Source: Membranipora membranacea | Taxonomy: Eukaryota; Bryozoa; Gymnolaemata; Cheilostomatida; Membraniporidae | DNA length: 64,000 bases | Direction: 5' to 3' | Assembly: GCA_914767715.1 (NCBI GenBank) | Contig: OU612066.1 | Location: forward strand, 6,081,001-6,145,000 | Part shown: piece by piece, positions 37,001 to 50,464 of the stretch | Layout: each line of letters begins with the position of its first letter | How positions within the stretch are numbered: the stretch's first letter is position 1 | Position numbers and translations under genes: made by a program | The notes under the pieces: generated by a model | Told to the model about the DNA's origin: nothing | The model's input: only the letters and a program-made list of their open reading frames with translations | Databases searched by the model: none

Positions 37001-37373
37001 ATCTTCTACAAAACTTGTCAATACAGGTTAGGGCAGTTGATGATTCATTGCTACAGGCCCAGGCAAAGTCTAAGCTTTTACGCTACTTTTATAGACTGAA
37101 TCAACTACACAGGTGTAGCCTTCCCAATTTTTAGCATAATGTGCTGATGGTAATTCCCCCTTTCACTGCGAGGCGAGACTCTTCCATTGTAAGCAGATTT
37201 GCTCAGTGTTTATTTATAATAATCCAGCTTTTCCTTGTTATTTTTTACAGATAGAGGATTTATATGAAGATTTCCATGTTGTGAAGCTCCCTTTGTTAGA
37301 CCATGAGGTTCGAGGCGCGGAACAGCTAAAGGCTTTCTCAGATAATCTTGTGACGCCGTATGTTAACAAGTAA
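34024..37373 (+). CDS. GET3: ATPase GET3 (ASNA1), tail-anchored protein targeting factor
   Basis: Cytosolic dimeric ATPase that binds the C-terminal membrane anchor of tail-anchored proteins and delivers them to the WRB/CAML receptor at the ER. Seven exons: 34024-34130, 34498-34645, 35047-35189, 35505-35655, 35927-36034, 36474-36677, 37251-37373, with continuous frame, 327 residues (human 348). The deviant Walker [13 protein letters not shown] is at about 25-36, followed by [14 protein letters not shown] (switch I region) and [15 protein letters not shown] (switch II region). The zinc cysteine pair is CKMC (C271, C274). The end reads [14 protein letters not shown]. The start [10 protein letters not shown] is chosen as the first ATG in frame. 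The C-terminus is shorter than in human, ending at VTPYVNK. Confidence 0.97.
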
Positions 37374-40300
37374 TCTCCCCCTGGTTTCCCCATACACAGA
37401 ACTCCATCTGATAGACTCAATATCCATTGTGAAGGTAACCTGTGTAAACTTGGCGTTATCCGTCTATCAAACAGGAACCGATTGCAGGACCTACTTGATC
37501 AGCAAGAAATATGAGTTGTCCTCTCTCAGCCTGTTGTGAAAGTAATTCAACCATCTTGCGCTGAATTATTCACATGTGATACGGTGCTTCATCTATATTT
37601 ATTTTTATGCCATGCAAAGGGATCTCATGTTTGTCATGAGTTTTGAGTTATGGTGATTCACAGACTGGATGAGGCCCAATTTGTTATCTGGTCACCATTT
37701 TCAATCGATAATCTTGCCAACATGCTTTCATGACCAATGCGATCCCGCCCTACAACTCAACATAACCGGCAGGTTTTGCACTCTGAAGTGGTGGTGTATA
37801 TGGAAAATTATAGCAATATTTCCCTACTGATAACTAAAATAAAATTGGATAAATGTTTTTCATTACAATTAGATTGCATTGTTAAATCATTGATTACCTC
37901 ACCACACCTATGGAGACTTATTGTCTTTTTCCCAATGAATCAAATCATCTATCTCTATCTTTCATTGATAAATAATGAGTATATCTAAAACAATCTGAGA
38001 AAGCATTTTATTAGTCATACAAGGTATAATTTACACACACCAATAAACAATAGACAGCTGTATACATGGTGTGTTTTTGACTTGGCATTCAAGTCAATCT
38101 TTTTTTTTCAATATTTACGAAAGTGTCAGGAGTTTAGGTACAAGCATGAAAGAAATGGTTTGCAGGTTATAAGTGCAAGGAGGGACTAGTTTGCCTGCCA
38201 CATATTTCCATGTAGCTATCATAAAACCATTGCTGGTAATTACCCACTTTGGAGGGTGTGGTATAATCATTCGATCTATTTACTTGTTGTTCTGATTCTG
38301 ACATTTTGGTATTTTTATTGTGTATAGTTGTTTTACCTGTTTATCTACAATTCAGTGAATGTTACTGTTGTTTGCAAATGAAATTTTAATTGTGTCAAGT
38401 CATAAAAATGAATTGTTCTCTACCATCAAAAAATAAATATCACTTTTCTTAGAAAATGAGAAATGAGAAATTCTTGAGGTACTTTTTTTGCATGTGATGG
38501 AAGGATCTTCACAAACCTCTTCACGTGATAGACCGATCTTATCCTTGCGAGCTTAGATATGGTTGTAAGTCTATCGATTGTTGTCCAAGGAACAGTGTAT
38601 TACACAAATCAAAACCTCTACAGGCCACCAGTTTTTCTCTGAATTTAGCAAAGTACCATTTAGAATGCATTGAGATTTGGATCAATATCCATTTCGGATT
38701 AACAAGAATTCACACTACTCACATGATTGCGTATTGGAGAGTTATCACTACTTTTTAGTGGTCACAACTATTTAATTTTGTACAAAATGGCCATGCAGTG
38801 AATTTGTTAATTTTCTGGTCCTCTCTAGTATTGATATGCTCTAGCTGATAAAAAAGTGTTACAGATTGATGGCCATAATATTCAGCCTTTGTTAATTAAG
38901 CCAGGTTTTCTCTGAACAATAATAAGCTTGAAAAGAAAGAGGAGTCTTGTTGACCAATATCCACTGTGCTGCCATTCAGACTGATAAAGCCGTAGATATT
39001 CAATGATGCCGATTCTGACAGCGCAGAGATAAGTGAATGGATCATTTAAAGATTTCCTCAGGTGGGGGAGGAGAGTCGCTGTTTACTTTTGTTGGATAGT
39101 CGATAATTGAGGGATGAGCCGCAGCTTTGATCTCTATTAGACTAATTATCACAGACAATAGGTTGTATGTACAACCAAAGGTTAGTCTGTTTGCATTGAT
39201 TTGTCTGCTGTGAATGAACAATAACAATCCCATATTTTCAAGTTATTGTAAACATTTGAAGAAATAATATTTTGTTTCATTCTATAAAAACAACTGATGG
39301 TAAAACAATCCTTGACTTAATAAACATAATAATGAGGGGTGAGCATTTTTTGGCCACTTTCACCTGAGGTGGTGTTAAAAGTCTTTGAAGCAAGCCATTA
39401 AAAATCTGATGTCTAACTCCTTAAATGGATTGACCTTTTTCTTTTTGTATCCCCTCTAATATCTGTCAATTATGAATGAATATCCATGAGAAAAAGTAGT
39501 TTTGCCTGCATCTCAAAGGCATAGTAAGGACATTATGAGCCTTTATTACCTGTTTGTACTGAAAAAGGTTGGTGCAAATGAACATTTATGTTGCTGTCTA
39601 GTTTTTGGGAGAAGTGTTATTGTTATTTCACCACACTACAATCATCTACTGGCACCACTGAACTGCCTCATTGAGATCCTGTCAAAATTCCCGTTAAGCT
39701 AGTGGTTTCATTGTGTTAATGGGATAAAAAGCTGAAGTTTGGTGCCTCTGTCGAGAGTGATTCTGGAGCCTTGCCATTGTCGGCAATTTGGCCAAACAAA
39801 AACAACGTTGAGTGATTTTACTGAGTGTAATATCAGCTGAGTTAACCTTACTCGCAGGATGTTGGTCACCAACATGGCTTTGTTGTTGTGATTTTGCTAA
39901 CAGTGGATTTAAGTTAATCACCTTTAGTTTAGAGCAAAACGTTTGTTGAGTGGCGCCTTTGCTAAAATGCTAATATCGCTTTATAAATTGACGTAGCGGA
40001 TAAACCATTTATGATGTACTAGAGAACCCCTAGAGTTTCGTCTCCCCTCTATCTGCACTAGGCTCCTTAACTTGACTCGTCTCCACCTTCTTATTGGCTC
40101 AAGCGCTCTAACGATGACCAGCGTTGTGTGATTGTGAGAATAAGCCGATTTCGATGCCTGCAGTTGGCGTCGCGCAAATCAACATGCTGCCAATAGTTCT
40201 GAGGATGAACTTGACGTTCGCTTCAGCTGCCAAATAAGCTGCAGTGATTCAAGTTCCCATACTAGCATTGTAGCGTGTTGACAAACAAAACCCAATTATT

Positions 40301-42905
40301 TTGTCATTGAACAAGGGCAACTATTTCAAATATGGAAACAAATTTACCGATAATTGTTTGATCATGTAAGAATTTACATGTTCCTGGATTTCATTTGAAC
40401 AGTAATTTTGTACATTCTTCGGTGTACTCATGTTTGAAACCGACCCTGGAAATTCATCTTAAACATTTTTGTTTTTAACAACAATCGATTACTGGTATCT
40501 CCTGTGATTTCCAGCTGCCGTAGCCATCTAGAACCAGGAATGTAAAGCCATGACCATCTATGGCTATTGAAACTTGAATTGATTGATTTTTACCGACACT
40601 TAAGTCAATGGCCAGCTATTTATATCCCTTTAAGTTTGCAAACAAAGATATTCACAAACCATGTGATACGTTTCAAGCACCTTATTTATATTCCATGACT
40701 TGGGAGATACTATTTTTACTACAGCGGACTCTGTGCCTTCCTTTATTCATCATTTTACAAGCAAAAAATTGGCAGGTGTGATCCGCAGTGCAAGGCACTC
40801 GCAACCCAATGTGGCCTCATTAGCTTCCATTCAGAATTTAATTTTGGTCATAATCACCCATAAGAAGGAAATAGACTTTGTTTTGTGCAAGTTGAAATAC
40901 TTTTTACATTTGCACTCAATTCACTTGAATGTCACTATTTATTTCCACAAACAATCCAGTTTTAGAGTTCTGCAGTCTCACAAATGGACCACCGAATATT
41001 TCCAGGATATAATCAATGGCTTCTGGGATGTGGTTCTGGTCTGTCACTGCCCTGCCAGGCCCGTATCCTCCTGTACGGCTACGACAAAATAAATAACGTG
41101 GATAGATTCAAAATTCTAATCTGGCTGTGGATGGATCTGAGTGCAGTGGGGTGATTTTGGTAATCTCGCCGTGTATGTCTGGGTTGTTATCTGAGTGACT
41201 GGGTAATCACTGACCAAGCCGACTAAGATTATCCATCTCACTAAACTTCCATATCCACGTTTACTCTGTTTACTCGTGTTGTGGAGCTACGAGGATTTGG
41301 GGGGTCTGCCGAGTGTCACAGATTTTCTATAGAGTTTGTATTTTTCTGCCACGCTGCACTATTATTGGTAGAATTATTAATCTCATTCTTTGAGATGCTT
41401 TGAGCGAGCCTCTGATTTATATTGATCGGGGTTGGGGGAGGTCTATTAAACGCTATTACAGCCTCATTGAGATGAATTCACTGCAGGGGATGATAAACCA
41501 AGCCTTGGATTAGTTCACCGCTCGCTAAATCGGGCCCTACACTCCCCATCCACAAAGCGACAATCGGATTGGATTAATCGCTGAACTTCATTCGTAAGAA
41601 GACAGAGCTTTATAAAAGCGCATACCATCGTGAGAAATTCCAATAACTCAGCATACCACAATCCCGACTTTCACTCAATCAAGCGTTAAATATGTGCAGA
41701 TTTACACTAGTGGTCAGTCAGGCCAGGTCACTGAGCACTCATAGCTTGTACTCATAGCTTGTACTAGAGTTGTAGGGCTTCTTCCGTTAATTCTGAAGTA
41801 TCAAGTGCAAGATTGGTCACATTTTTCACACAAGATGTTGATTTTGATATGAGATTGTTGGTTTCTGGTGAACGATCTCTATTATGTCCTTCTGGATTGG
41901 AATGTTGAGATAAGTTCCTGTCTAGAACATCAATTGCACTTTCGTGATTCAGAGCTCTTGACGTTTGAGTCAAATAAGTCTCCATAACAATAATCTGTCA
42001 CCTCATATTCGAGAGAAAGTTCCCAGTTCCCAGACACCATCAAACTGTGCAACTGATGGGAAATTTGGGGAATCCTTTTGTTGTGGTCCCCTGTTGAATT
42101 TCCAAAAATCCTGGACAGCGGTTACGACTGACCACTATTATTTGGGCCTTTTGATGTTTTCGAGTTAGAGTGACAGAATTGACTTCTGCGGACAATATTG
42201 ATTGACATTTTCATGAAATTCTTGAACAGAAAATCATTAGGCATTCAGAATATTCCCAATATTGAAGGAGGCACTCGACATATGTGTTAGATCCTTTATT
42301 GTGATATGGTAATCCCATCAAGAGATAATTAGGATAGTGTTCTGTTTTTCCATGAGAAGAATTTTATTGCGGATATGTTTGAGAACTGATATTCAGGTTA
42401 ATCATTGTCCACTTTTTTTAGTATAAAATTGATGTGACTGCAGCTCATCACTGGTGAAGCTAGTGAAATAAAAAGTTGCAAGTTTTTGCAAAGGCTTTGC
42501 ACTTTACAATGTTTAATAGAGTGCTTTCTAATCATGCAAAATGTTGCTAGTCCAATGAAGTGCTGCTGCTGGTACTTTAAACATAGATATAAACTTCACT
42601 ATCAAAGTCATCAATTCCACATTGATAAACATAATTCCTGTTTACTGCCCATTGACTTGATTACCGAGCAGCAGTCATGGGCGGACATTGTCCATCTCTT
42701 ATAGTTACAGGTGCTAATGTCGCTCAAAAACAGGAAATCATTGGGCGATTTCTATTTTAGTTTTATGCATCTAGGACATTTAATGTGGATATTGTAATGC
42801 TTTTTATGTTACATTCCAACATGATATGACAATAGATTCTAAGAAAACTTCAAACTGTATATCTATTTGATGACTGTAAATATAGGTGTTAGGATTTGTG
42901 CGCAA
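37374..42905. other. 5.5-kb intergenic region between GET3 and noggin
   Basis: It contains the 3' UTR of GET3 and AT-rich DNA with only short frames lacking recognisable motifs. A TATA-like element lies at 41611. I see no gene that I can support. Because a developmental gene (noggin) lies beyond it, enhancers are possible, but none can be recognised by eye. Confidence 0.5.
41611..41618 (+). promoter_or_regulatory. Orphan TATA-like element
   Basis: TATAAAAG in the context GCTTTATAAAAGCGCAT, a strong TATA consensus, about 2.4 kb upstream of noggin's coding exon on the opposite strand relative to noggin. No substantial open frame follows (a 21-codon frame starts at 41691). It may belong to a non-coding RNA or be fortuitous. 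Confidence 0.25.
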
Positions 42906-42911
42906 TTTATT
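42906..42911 (-). terminator. Candidate polyadenylation signal of noggin
   Basis: AATAAA on the minus strand about 260 bases beyond the noggin stop codon. Confidence 0.4.
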
Positions 42912-43169
42912 TGAAATAGTAGTAATTATGGTATACTGTACAAAAATAAAAAACATCTAGTATATCATTCCGAAAAAAAGCAGACACCAGAAAGTGCACC
43001 ATGGTAAATCTGATGTCATGTATCTAGTGAGGGGATGTCGAACTGTACAAAGACTAATACATTTAATATAGGGCGAGGTGACTAATCGTTCTGTACAAAA
43101 CTATGATGATATAAAGAGAGATTCTGTGAAGGTTACAAAAATATAAAAAAAATTACTCTGACTACAGTA

Positions 43170-44027
43170 TTACGTGTAGCCGATATAAGTCTTAGGATTA
43201 CCGTTCTCACACATACAGGTGCACTTTTCTAAAATTGGATATTCAAATTTAATCCACTGACAGCTTCTTCTAGAGCCGGGAATTGGACAATAATATCGCA
43301 GGATTTTTATATTATTCATTTTAGTTGGTTGGCATGTCATACCTGCGGGTATACTACACGACCTTTGATTGTCACACTCGCCTGTTTTTATCCACCGAGG
43401 CCAAAACCTCACGGAAAGTTTCTTCCATCTATATCGAACTGGGCAGTAGCTATAAGCCCACAAAAATCGCTGGAACTTCGCTTTCTTTTTCTTGCTAAAC
43501 TTTATCCGCAATGCCGGACCGTCTTTTGATAGTTTTACTTCTTTACCGGACAGAGCTTGAATCTCTGGCGGCATGTTAGTGTCTGATGGAGTTTTATCTT
43601 TTTTGAACTGATAGTGGAGTGTGCCATTTGGGTTTAGAATCATATCTAGTGGTTGGCGTAGTGACATAAACTGTCTATCATAGTCCTTATCTAACAGAGT
43701 GAGTAACTCGTACTCATCCAGGCTGTTCATATCTGGATCTAAGTCTTTGTCGGGCCTCTCTTCAATGTCTAGAGGTATCATGACAGGCGACGGTTGAAGT
43801 GGAAAGTTCTGTTGGAATATAGTCCAATCAGGTTTACTGCCTCCGCTGCGGCTCCCCGCCCGTTGTCGGCTCTTGGTGCCGGCGGAGCCCTCATGTCTTC
43901 TCCTGTGCTTTCTGGTTTCTGTCTGTGGTTCTCTCTTGTCGCTAACTTCCTCAGTGGTAGATAAGCTAATTAACTGTATGACTAGAAGGGATGTCACCAC
44001 GGTGAACCTTTTGTCTAACCAATGCAT
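43170..44027 (-). CDS. NOG: Noggin, secreted BMP antagonist
   Basis: Cystine-knot protein that binds and blocks BMP ligands. The coding sequence is one exon, 285 residues (human 232). Residues 8-24 form a hydrophobic signal peptide. A basic linker rich in Arg/Ser follows (39-64). NMPPEIQALSG at 151-161 holds the conserved PPEI. A basic heparin-binding-like stretch KFSKKKKAKFQR is at 176-187. The C-terminal domain carries the nine noggin cysteines (195, 218, 224, 232, 247, 256, 269, 271, 273) with SYCPVRYRW and RFWPRWIKTGEC. An N-glycosylation site is at N134. Unlike vertebrate noggins, which stop at the final CxC, this one has 12 further residues (ENGNPKTYIGYT). An acceptor at 44037 (TTACAG) shows an untranslated upstream exon. 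Confidence 0.95.
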   Translation of the reverse strand: MHWLDKRFTVVTSLLVIQLISLSTTEEVSDKREPQTETRKHRRRHEGSAGTKSRQRAGSRSGGSKPDWTIFQQNFPLQPSPVMIPLDIEERPDKDLDPDMNSLDEYELLTLLDKDYDRQFMSLRQPLDMILNPNGTLHYQFKKDKTPSDTNMPPEIQALSGKEVKLSKDGPALRIKFSKKKKAKFQRFLWAYSYCPVRYRWKKLSVRFWPRWIKTGECDNQRSCSIPAGMTCQPTKMNNIKILRYYCPIPGSRRSCQWIKFEYPILEKCTCMCENGNPKTYIGYT

Positions 44028-44036
44028 CGTTATTAT

Positions 44037-46949
44037 CTGTAATATAAATGGAAAGAATTCTTAATTACCATCACACGCATTTTGTCACTGTGGGAACATT
44101 AGATTCACATAGCCTATGTGATATGAACTGGTAAGCCACAGGAGACGTTCTGACATTGGTCGGGTTTTCAGACTCTAACTGAAGTGCAAAAAGTGCAATG
44201 AGTTAGCCACTAATACCCGAGGGTTATTTAATGGCTGATAATGCTAACATAGAGTCAGAAGCCAAAGTTATCACAAAACCCATGTGGCCAAATTCCCATT
44301 TCCCTGCATAGCAATCAGCTGGGCAATTGATTTGTACTCAATGCTCAGCTCGAGGACTCTCTCACCCTAAAGTTGACAGTACCTTGACCAAAATCAACCA
44401 TTATGTATTCATGATGTTGTTCCAAGGTGTAAATAAATCTATCTGCCAACAGTACCTGGGATTGAAATAATCCGGAAGGCCTATTGAAGTCATGTCAACA
44501 ACCTTGGAAGGTATTTAACAGCTGGTACAAACACAGTTCATCCCTCTAAAAATCTCCTGATTCCAGGCATACCTTCCCATGTATTAGCTACTGGGTAACT
44601 GAATAATAAAACTCATCAATGCCCTGGGCTGTCAACCCACCTCAGTAAAATATTCTGTCTACGAGATAACCAAACTATACTAACGCGTCCCACATTTTTG
44701 TGGAATCTTGACAAGCTTTCTGCCTTAGAATTATTGCTCTATTAATTATTTTATTGTTTTGATTAGCCCTTGAGGTGATGGATTAATATTTATTTAGTCT
44801 TTGATAAATGAAGATAAGAAAGAGTGCTGTGATAGCTGCAAGATTATGTTTGATTTTTCTAAACCGATGACACTAAAAATTGCATTTTCAAAGAAATTCT
44901 CAAACAAAGTTTTTGTGATGGAATGAATCCTACATAATCAAAACATCTACGGCATGACGGCTTCAAAGCTTACGGGACTCGGCGGAAAAAAGTTGTCACT
45001 AAGCTCAAATAAAAGGTGAAAATGTGGTTTTTGTTCCCAGTTGTCAGTCAAATGTCACTCAATATTTACACGATAATGGGAAAAATATTTTGGTGTTTAA
45101 CGTAATAATGCCATTTAATCGACAATAAATAGATATTGAATTGCATCTTCCATGACATTTGTAAATCAACAGGATTTGACGTGACTGAAGGGTTGACAGA
45201 TCCTTGTTACATGTACAGATGCATGTCAGAACATAAATTCTCATGTTCTTGTTATTTTTGCAGAATGTTGACAGGCCTGATTTCACCAAAGGTTGAATAG
45301 AATTTGTTCTCATGCATTCTTTCTGCGGTAGGAATAGTTGGATGAGGTAAAGACCAGCCTGTTTACCATGCTTAGCTGTGGGGGTGTCAGTGTTCAAATT
45401 ACTAATTCATCTAAATTCCCTCTGTTCAAAGTAGCCTTTATTTCATCGTCACTCAAGTTGTTGACATTAGAAATTATTGACAAGTTTTTTGTTAATCTGT
45501 AGTTAATTTTGTGAAACAAAAATATTTGGCGAGGGCTCTTCATAGCCATAAGTGTGCCCAGAGCAAATAAGCTACTGTTCATGTGTGTAAAGGTGGACTG
45601 GACACACTGGCGCCAAGCTGCATGCCTCGAAGTGTCAACCAAACCATCATGATCATCAGCAAAGATATTTAGTGGTATTTGATATCAAATGTGAAGTTAT
45701 ACAGCTACACGTTTATCATACTGAATATACGTGACAACATTAAAACGTGCTGTAATGATTTAAATTTTGTTGTTTTCTGCCCTCAATGAACTCTATATTC
45801 CCCATGTCAAGCTGAGCAATAAACTATGGCTTACGGCTCGCTCGCAATCATAACACAAGTAGCCAATTTATTTTTTGCTTTTCTAGTTATTTAATGACCT
45901 TGTTGAGTAGATACAGTGACTTTCTCCCGGAAGACCACTCAGCTTTAGTGAGGAGATTGCCTAGCTACCCTATCTGTATCTACGTCACCATCACACAGGT
46001 GACAATGTAACGGTGTTCAGTAGCATCCTGCAATTACCTAACGGAGACAAAAAAGCATGTGGAATACTTGATAGCCAGTCTCGCCATTTCCCTGAGAGTG
46101 TCTCATGTCTCCTTGATTGCACTGACACAAGTCTGCAGCGATTGGCTGGTAACTTGAGGAGGCAGGTTATACAATAGGCATTGTTGCGAATTTCGTCGAA
46201 GGTGTTACGCAACCACTTTGCGAAATGTAAGACAAATTTTTTTTATTTGGTGAGAGATGTCGGAAGTACCCTTTATGTTTGGCAGGTCCTGATCATGAAT
46301 AATGATTGCCATTGTTTTTGACAGTTTTCTGCACATAAAAATTGGATTACCTATTGTGTGGTTATGGGAGGGGTGAGGTATATTATTGACTGTATAGCCT
46401 AAGGACTCTATCTACAGGGGATAGTAAAAATCTGCTAAAATTAGATACTGAACACATAGAATTGAGATTACAGTGGCCACACACTCAGATGTAAGTGCAA
46501 CGGTACTTCACTGTACTAATTATATTTCACAATTATCTTATCTTGTGGAATTTGTTATTTTCGCAACAAGTCTTTTTCCATTCAGTTCTGGTATTCTATT
46601 GGACACTCTGGTTTTTTTTCTTTAAAAGCTTATTTTCCACATTCATCATGTGCTCTAGGAGTACAATGCACATCCCATGACAAATTAGGCTGGTGATAAG
46701 TTTGTGTTATCTCCCTGCATGACTCTGACAAGATAATTACTACGCCCTCAATCACTTCCTGATTCTGATACACACAACGTTGGAAAAATTAAAAATGTTG
46801 CACAAACAGAGACTATAGATATATCCATCATCTCTAAAAAAAAAACCAAAAATTTTGAGTGTGGCGATGGAAGTCTTAGAGCCGATCCAAAACGTCAAAT
46901 TCAGTGTTACAAGTAATCACTAATCAAAGCAATGAGGGTTCTTCCTTAC
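44037..46949 (-). other. Probable noggin 5' UTR intron
   Basis: Between the acceptor before the noggin ATG exon and a donor at 46949-46950. Short frames at 45059-45642 on the minus strand have no recognisable motif. Nothing else is supported. Confidence 0.35.
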
Positions 46950-47295
46950 CTTGATATTAACTGTGATCCATAGATGATATAGATATCTCTGTAAAATAGT
47001 TGTTTATATATCCAACACTGATACACGGCTTAATGTCACCTGCTGATACTGATTGATGGTTCTACTCTTGTGTTCAGTGACAGCGCTTTCTTATGTCAGA
47101 AATATCTCTCAGCTTCCTCTTCTAAGTGTCAAATATGTAAAGCGGATTCTGTTCTCTCCGACAATATCTCCTATCTGATATATTATTAGTAATGCCTTGT
47201 ACTGGTTGAAGGGAGTATAAGTTTATCACACCAAGTGCTCTCTGTGCGTCTATTCTCAACATGCCTGGCATAACTCAACGTACTCAGCTTATAAA
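46950..47295 (-). promoter_or_regulatory. Candidate noggin untranslated first exon and TATA box
   Basis: On the minus strand TTTATAAG (47288-47295) is followed about 30 bases downstream by a possible start near 47260. A splice donor ATATCAAG/GTAAGGAAG ends the exon at 46950. The distance to the noggin acceptor (2.9 kb) is plausible. The link to noggin is inference from position and strand. Confidence 0.35.
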
Positions 47296-50247
47296 GTCGT
47301 GATAAAAGTTAATCATGCGTTTCCAATAATTTATAGAGTCAAAAATCCAATCTAATCTAGGGCTTTTCAATCAACAATGATCTGCGTTGTGATTGGCCGA
47401 TCTATCTATAACTGCTATTATGTCAGTGGTTTCCTAACCATAGATAGATAGACAGTTTTTAGACAAAGGCGATTTGCTCTGGTTTTTCCAGACAAAAAGT
47501 ACAGTAAAGTACAGCCAGACTAATTTTGCTTTTTAGTGAAAAAGGCAGACAGATTAATGACAGGTGAGACTTGGGCTGATGTAACAGTCTGTCATGATGC
47601 CATGTAAGGCTTGCTGAAGTTCTGCAAATTCAATAGCCTTGAATCATTCAAGTCAGGTTTTGATCGTTGAAATGAAATATTCCTTTAAATCTTATTGAAA
47701 TATATATAGAATTAGATGTAATAAACCACCATCAATAATAAGTATAGACACTTTTAACAATTTCAAACCAGGTCAATTAATGATGATGCAAGTTTTGCGT
47801 CTCACTTCTGCTAAACGATCCGACCAATGGTCTGACACTATAATAGATCGGTAACTTCTTGAATAGCCAGACAAAAATCAATCTGGCCATTACCATGCCA
47901 CATACTGTGAAGATATGTTAATTGCACTGTTAATATATAACTACTAAATATCCAGACGGAGGCAATCATTCACTGCCAGTATAAAATACTTTAGAGAAAT
48001 ATTATGCATCAATTATAGCATAAATAAATACCCATGCCTGTTCAAGTTTATATGAAATAAAAAAATATTCAAATATTTGTTTGAACAGGTGTATTCTGTG
48101 CGTGTCAAAATAAATGAAGCTTTGCTATGATGCCATGAGATTGGCTCAATAACGTCAGGATTTTTTAGACACGCCGGGATAACTAACTCCACCCTCGTCA
48201 GTCGTGGTTTGTCTGTTCTGTTCTTTTCTTGCTATGGCTCCATTGCATTGTGCATACTGGGCATCAGCATACGTTATTTATCATTTCATACTTACTTTTT
48301 GACATGCTTAGGCAAACAAATTGCTGAAATTGCAATGATTGAGCTTTAAGTTTCATGCCCAAAATAATTGAATAGGGTCGCACCTTACAGATGACAGTTG
48401 CACATAACCTTCTAAATGACTGTTGACCTGCAAATAGCTCAAGGCCTGAAGCTGTGATCGGATCTCTCAATAACGGCTTAGAAGTGCTCTGAGTGGACAA
48501 CTTCTCGTTCCCTTCAGATTTACGTACAATTAGTTGAAAATGAGGTGGAAAGCAATTAAAATGATTATTTTATTTTATATTTAAGCATTTTGACAGCTTG
48601 GGGTATTTTAAGAACACTTCAGACAGAGTAATGACGTCATGATAGACCCACCTGTTATTTGTCTTTGTCTCACATGGATTAATGTAGCTTTGTTCATTTA
48701 CTGATCTCATGAATAAAAGTCAGAGAGGACTTGGACCAGTAGGGCAAACAAGGTATTTACACGTCATACCGGCACATGTAACGCCAAAACATGCAGCTGA
48801 CTTCTTGATGATTTATTTTTATGTATCATGTAAACATATCACTTGCACCATATAAGTGGCAGTAAGAGAAAAAGTCAGTTGCAAAACTCAAAACTCATCA
48901 ACAATCGCGACTCATGTTTGTTTTCCAGTATGTGATTTTTATGCATAGCTGCACCGTAGGCTACCCCAGCGGTGTTTGAAATTCTCGGAGTTACAGTGAT
49001 TGTGCCCTATGGCGTTTTACACCTACCATAATGGAAAGCGAAGCTTCAGTTTGTTGTTTTTCTAAGTTAAAACAAAAGAATGTGTTTGGACTCCCCTCCT
49101 GTAAAAAAGCCACAATCAAGCGAAATAGGCCTTTCCGAATGCCACCCACATAGAATTTTGATTAAAATACCAAAGTTTGTTTACCCCTTCAGGGTTTCCT
49201 GTAGCTATGTTCCTCATCAGCTGGTGAGATCAATGCTTATTTTAGCAAAATCTTTTTTGCAGCTTTAAATTTTCCAAAAGAAAATTTATCCACTGCCGAA
49301 ATAATTCAAAAAATAATCAATTAGATCAAGCAGAAACAGTACATGTGCCTTACACATTTGATTGTTGTTGTCTATAGTGGCTGAACATTAGGTGGGCATC
49401 AAAAGTTGGAAAAGGATAAATAACATTATGATTGTTTTTGGGGAGATGCCGGATGTAGCAACTAGCAGTCGCTTCTAAGGTGCAAAAAATATTGTACAGT
49501 CTTAACAAAAGCCTGAGTGAAAAACAACAAACTCTCATCGCACTTTTTGCCCTACTTGTCATCAGCATCCTTTATCTGTGGTCTCAACAGTACGTACATA
49601 AGAGATAAGCTGAATCTCCGGTGACAGTCGGCCAGCTTTCATAATCTCTAATCCAAGCCTTCGATGAGATTTTATTTTGATAAATTGGTATAGATATTAC
49701 TCAGTTACTGTGTACTTGCTTCATTCATAAAACTTTTTACAAACTATCGTCTTTGTGACACTAAATGACAGTATCTGAGGATTGTGTCACCTGCCTCACC
49801 TGCAGTGGTACAAAGAGAGGAACGCAGAAAGTAAACACAGTGAGGGCAATGACATTGGTGAGGGTGCTTACTTCGGCGCAGATTTATAGAATTGTTTGCA
49901 GCTCATGGTAGGCTCACAAACAGCAAACCCGATCTCCTCATGTTACTGTGTACCCAATGAGATCAATCCTTAGGGAGTCAGATTTGATTGCATAGGTTGA
50001 CGGTTTGCAGTTTTTTTTTTACTATCAAATTTCCTTCTACTAGCATTTAGTCTGTTAAAAAAATCTGTAAAAATATCAATCATTGCATTTTATGTGCATA
50101 CTTATCATATTTATGTAGAGTTAAAGGAACTGGTGGATTGCTCATCTGCCGGCTATTCACAGAACTTTTAATTTTTTTTTTTTTAAATTAATAATTACAT
50201 ATTGATGAAGCTTCGGAATGCTTCTAATCCCTTCTCAATATACCTAA

Positions 50248-50464
50248 TTCTCAATTGCTAAAGACATAAAACGTTTGAGCAAGTTTTTTGATCAGGCCTC
50301 AAAGCTCAAACTCCAAGTAGATGATCTCGACAGCCTTATGACTAAGCGTACCAAAACACTTGCCCTCCGATATATCCATGACGATGACCAGTTTATGAAC
50401 AACTTTCTTGCTAAATGCCCCTCATGTTAGTGATAGAATACAATCAATCAATCAATCAATCAAT
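50248..50464 (+). mobile_element. 3' end of a retroelement-like sequence with (CAAT)n tail
   Basis: A 60-codon open frame (50248-50430), ending in FLAKCPSC and a stop codon, is followed within ten bases by six CAAT repeats (50441-50464). A truncated coding end followed by a short tandem tail is characteristic of CR1/RTE-type non-LTR elements. The coding part alone is too short to assign a family. Confidence 0.4.

Noticed and set aside
40700-41092. 130-codon open frame on the plus strand
   Set aside because: No motif, no splice context, no strong start; consistent with chance in a long intergenic region.
45059-45642. Two adjoining minus-strand frames (112 and 82 codons) in the putative noggin UTR intron
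   Set aside because: Different frames, no recognisable domain and no splice signals linking them.
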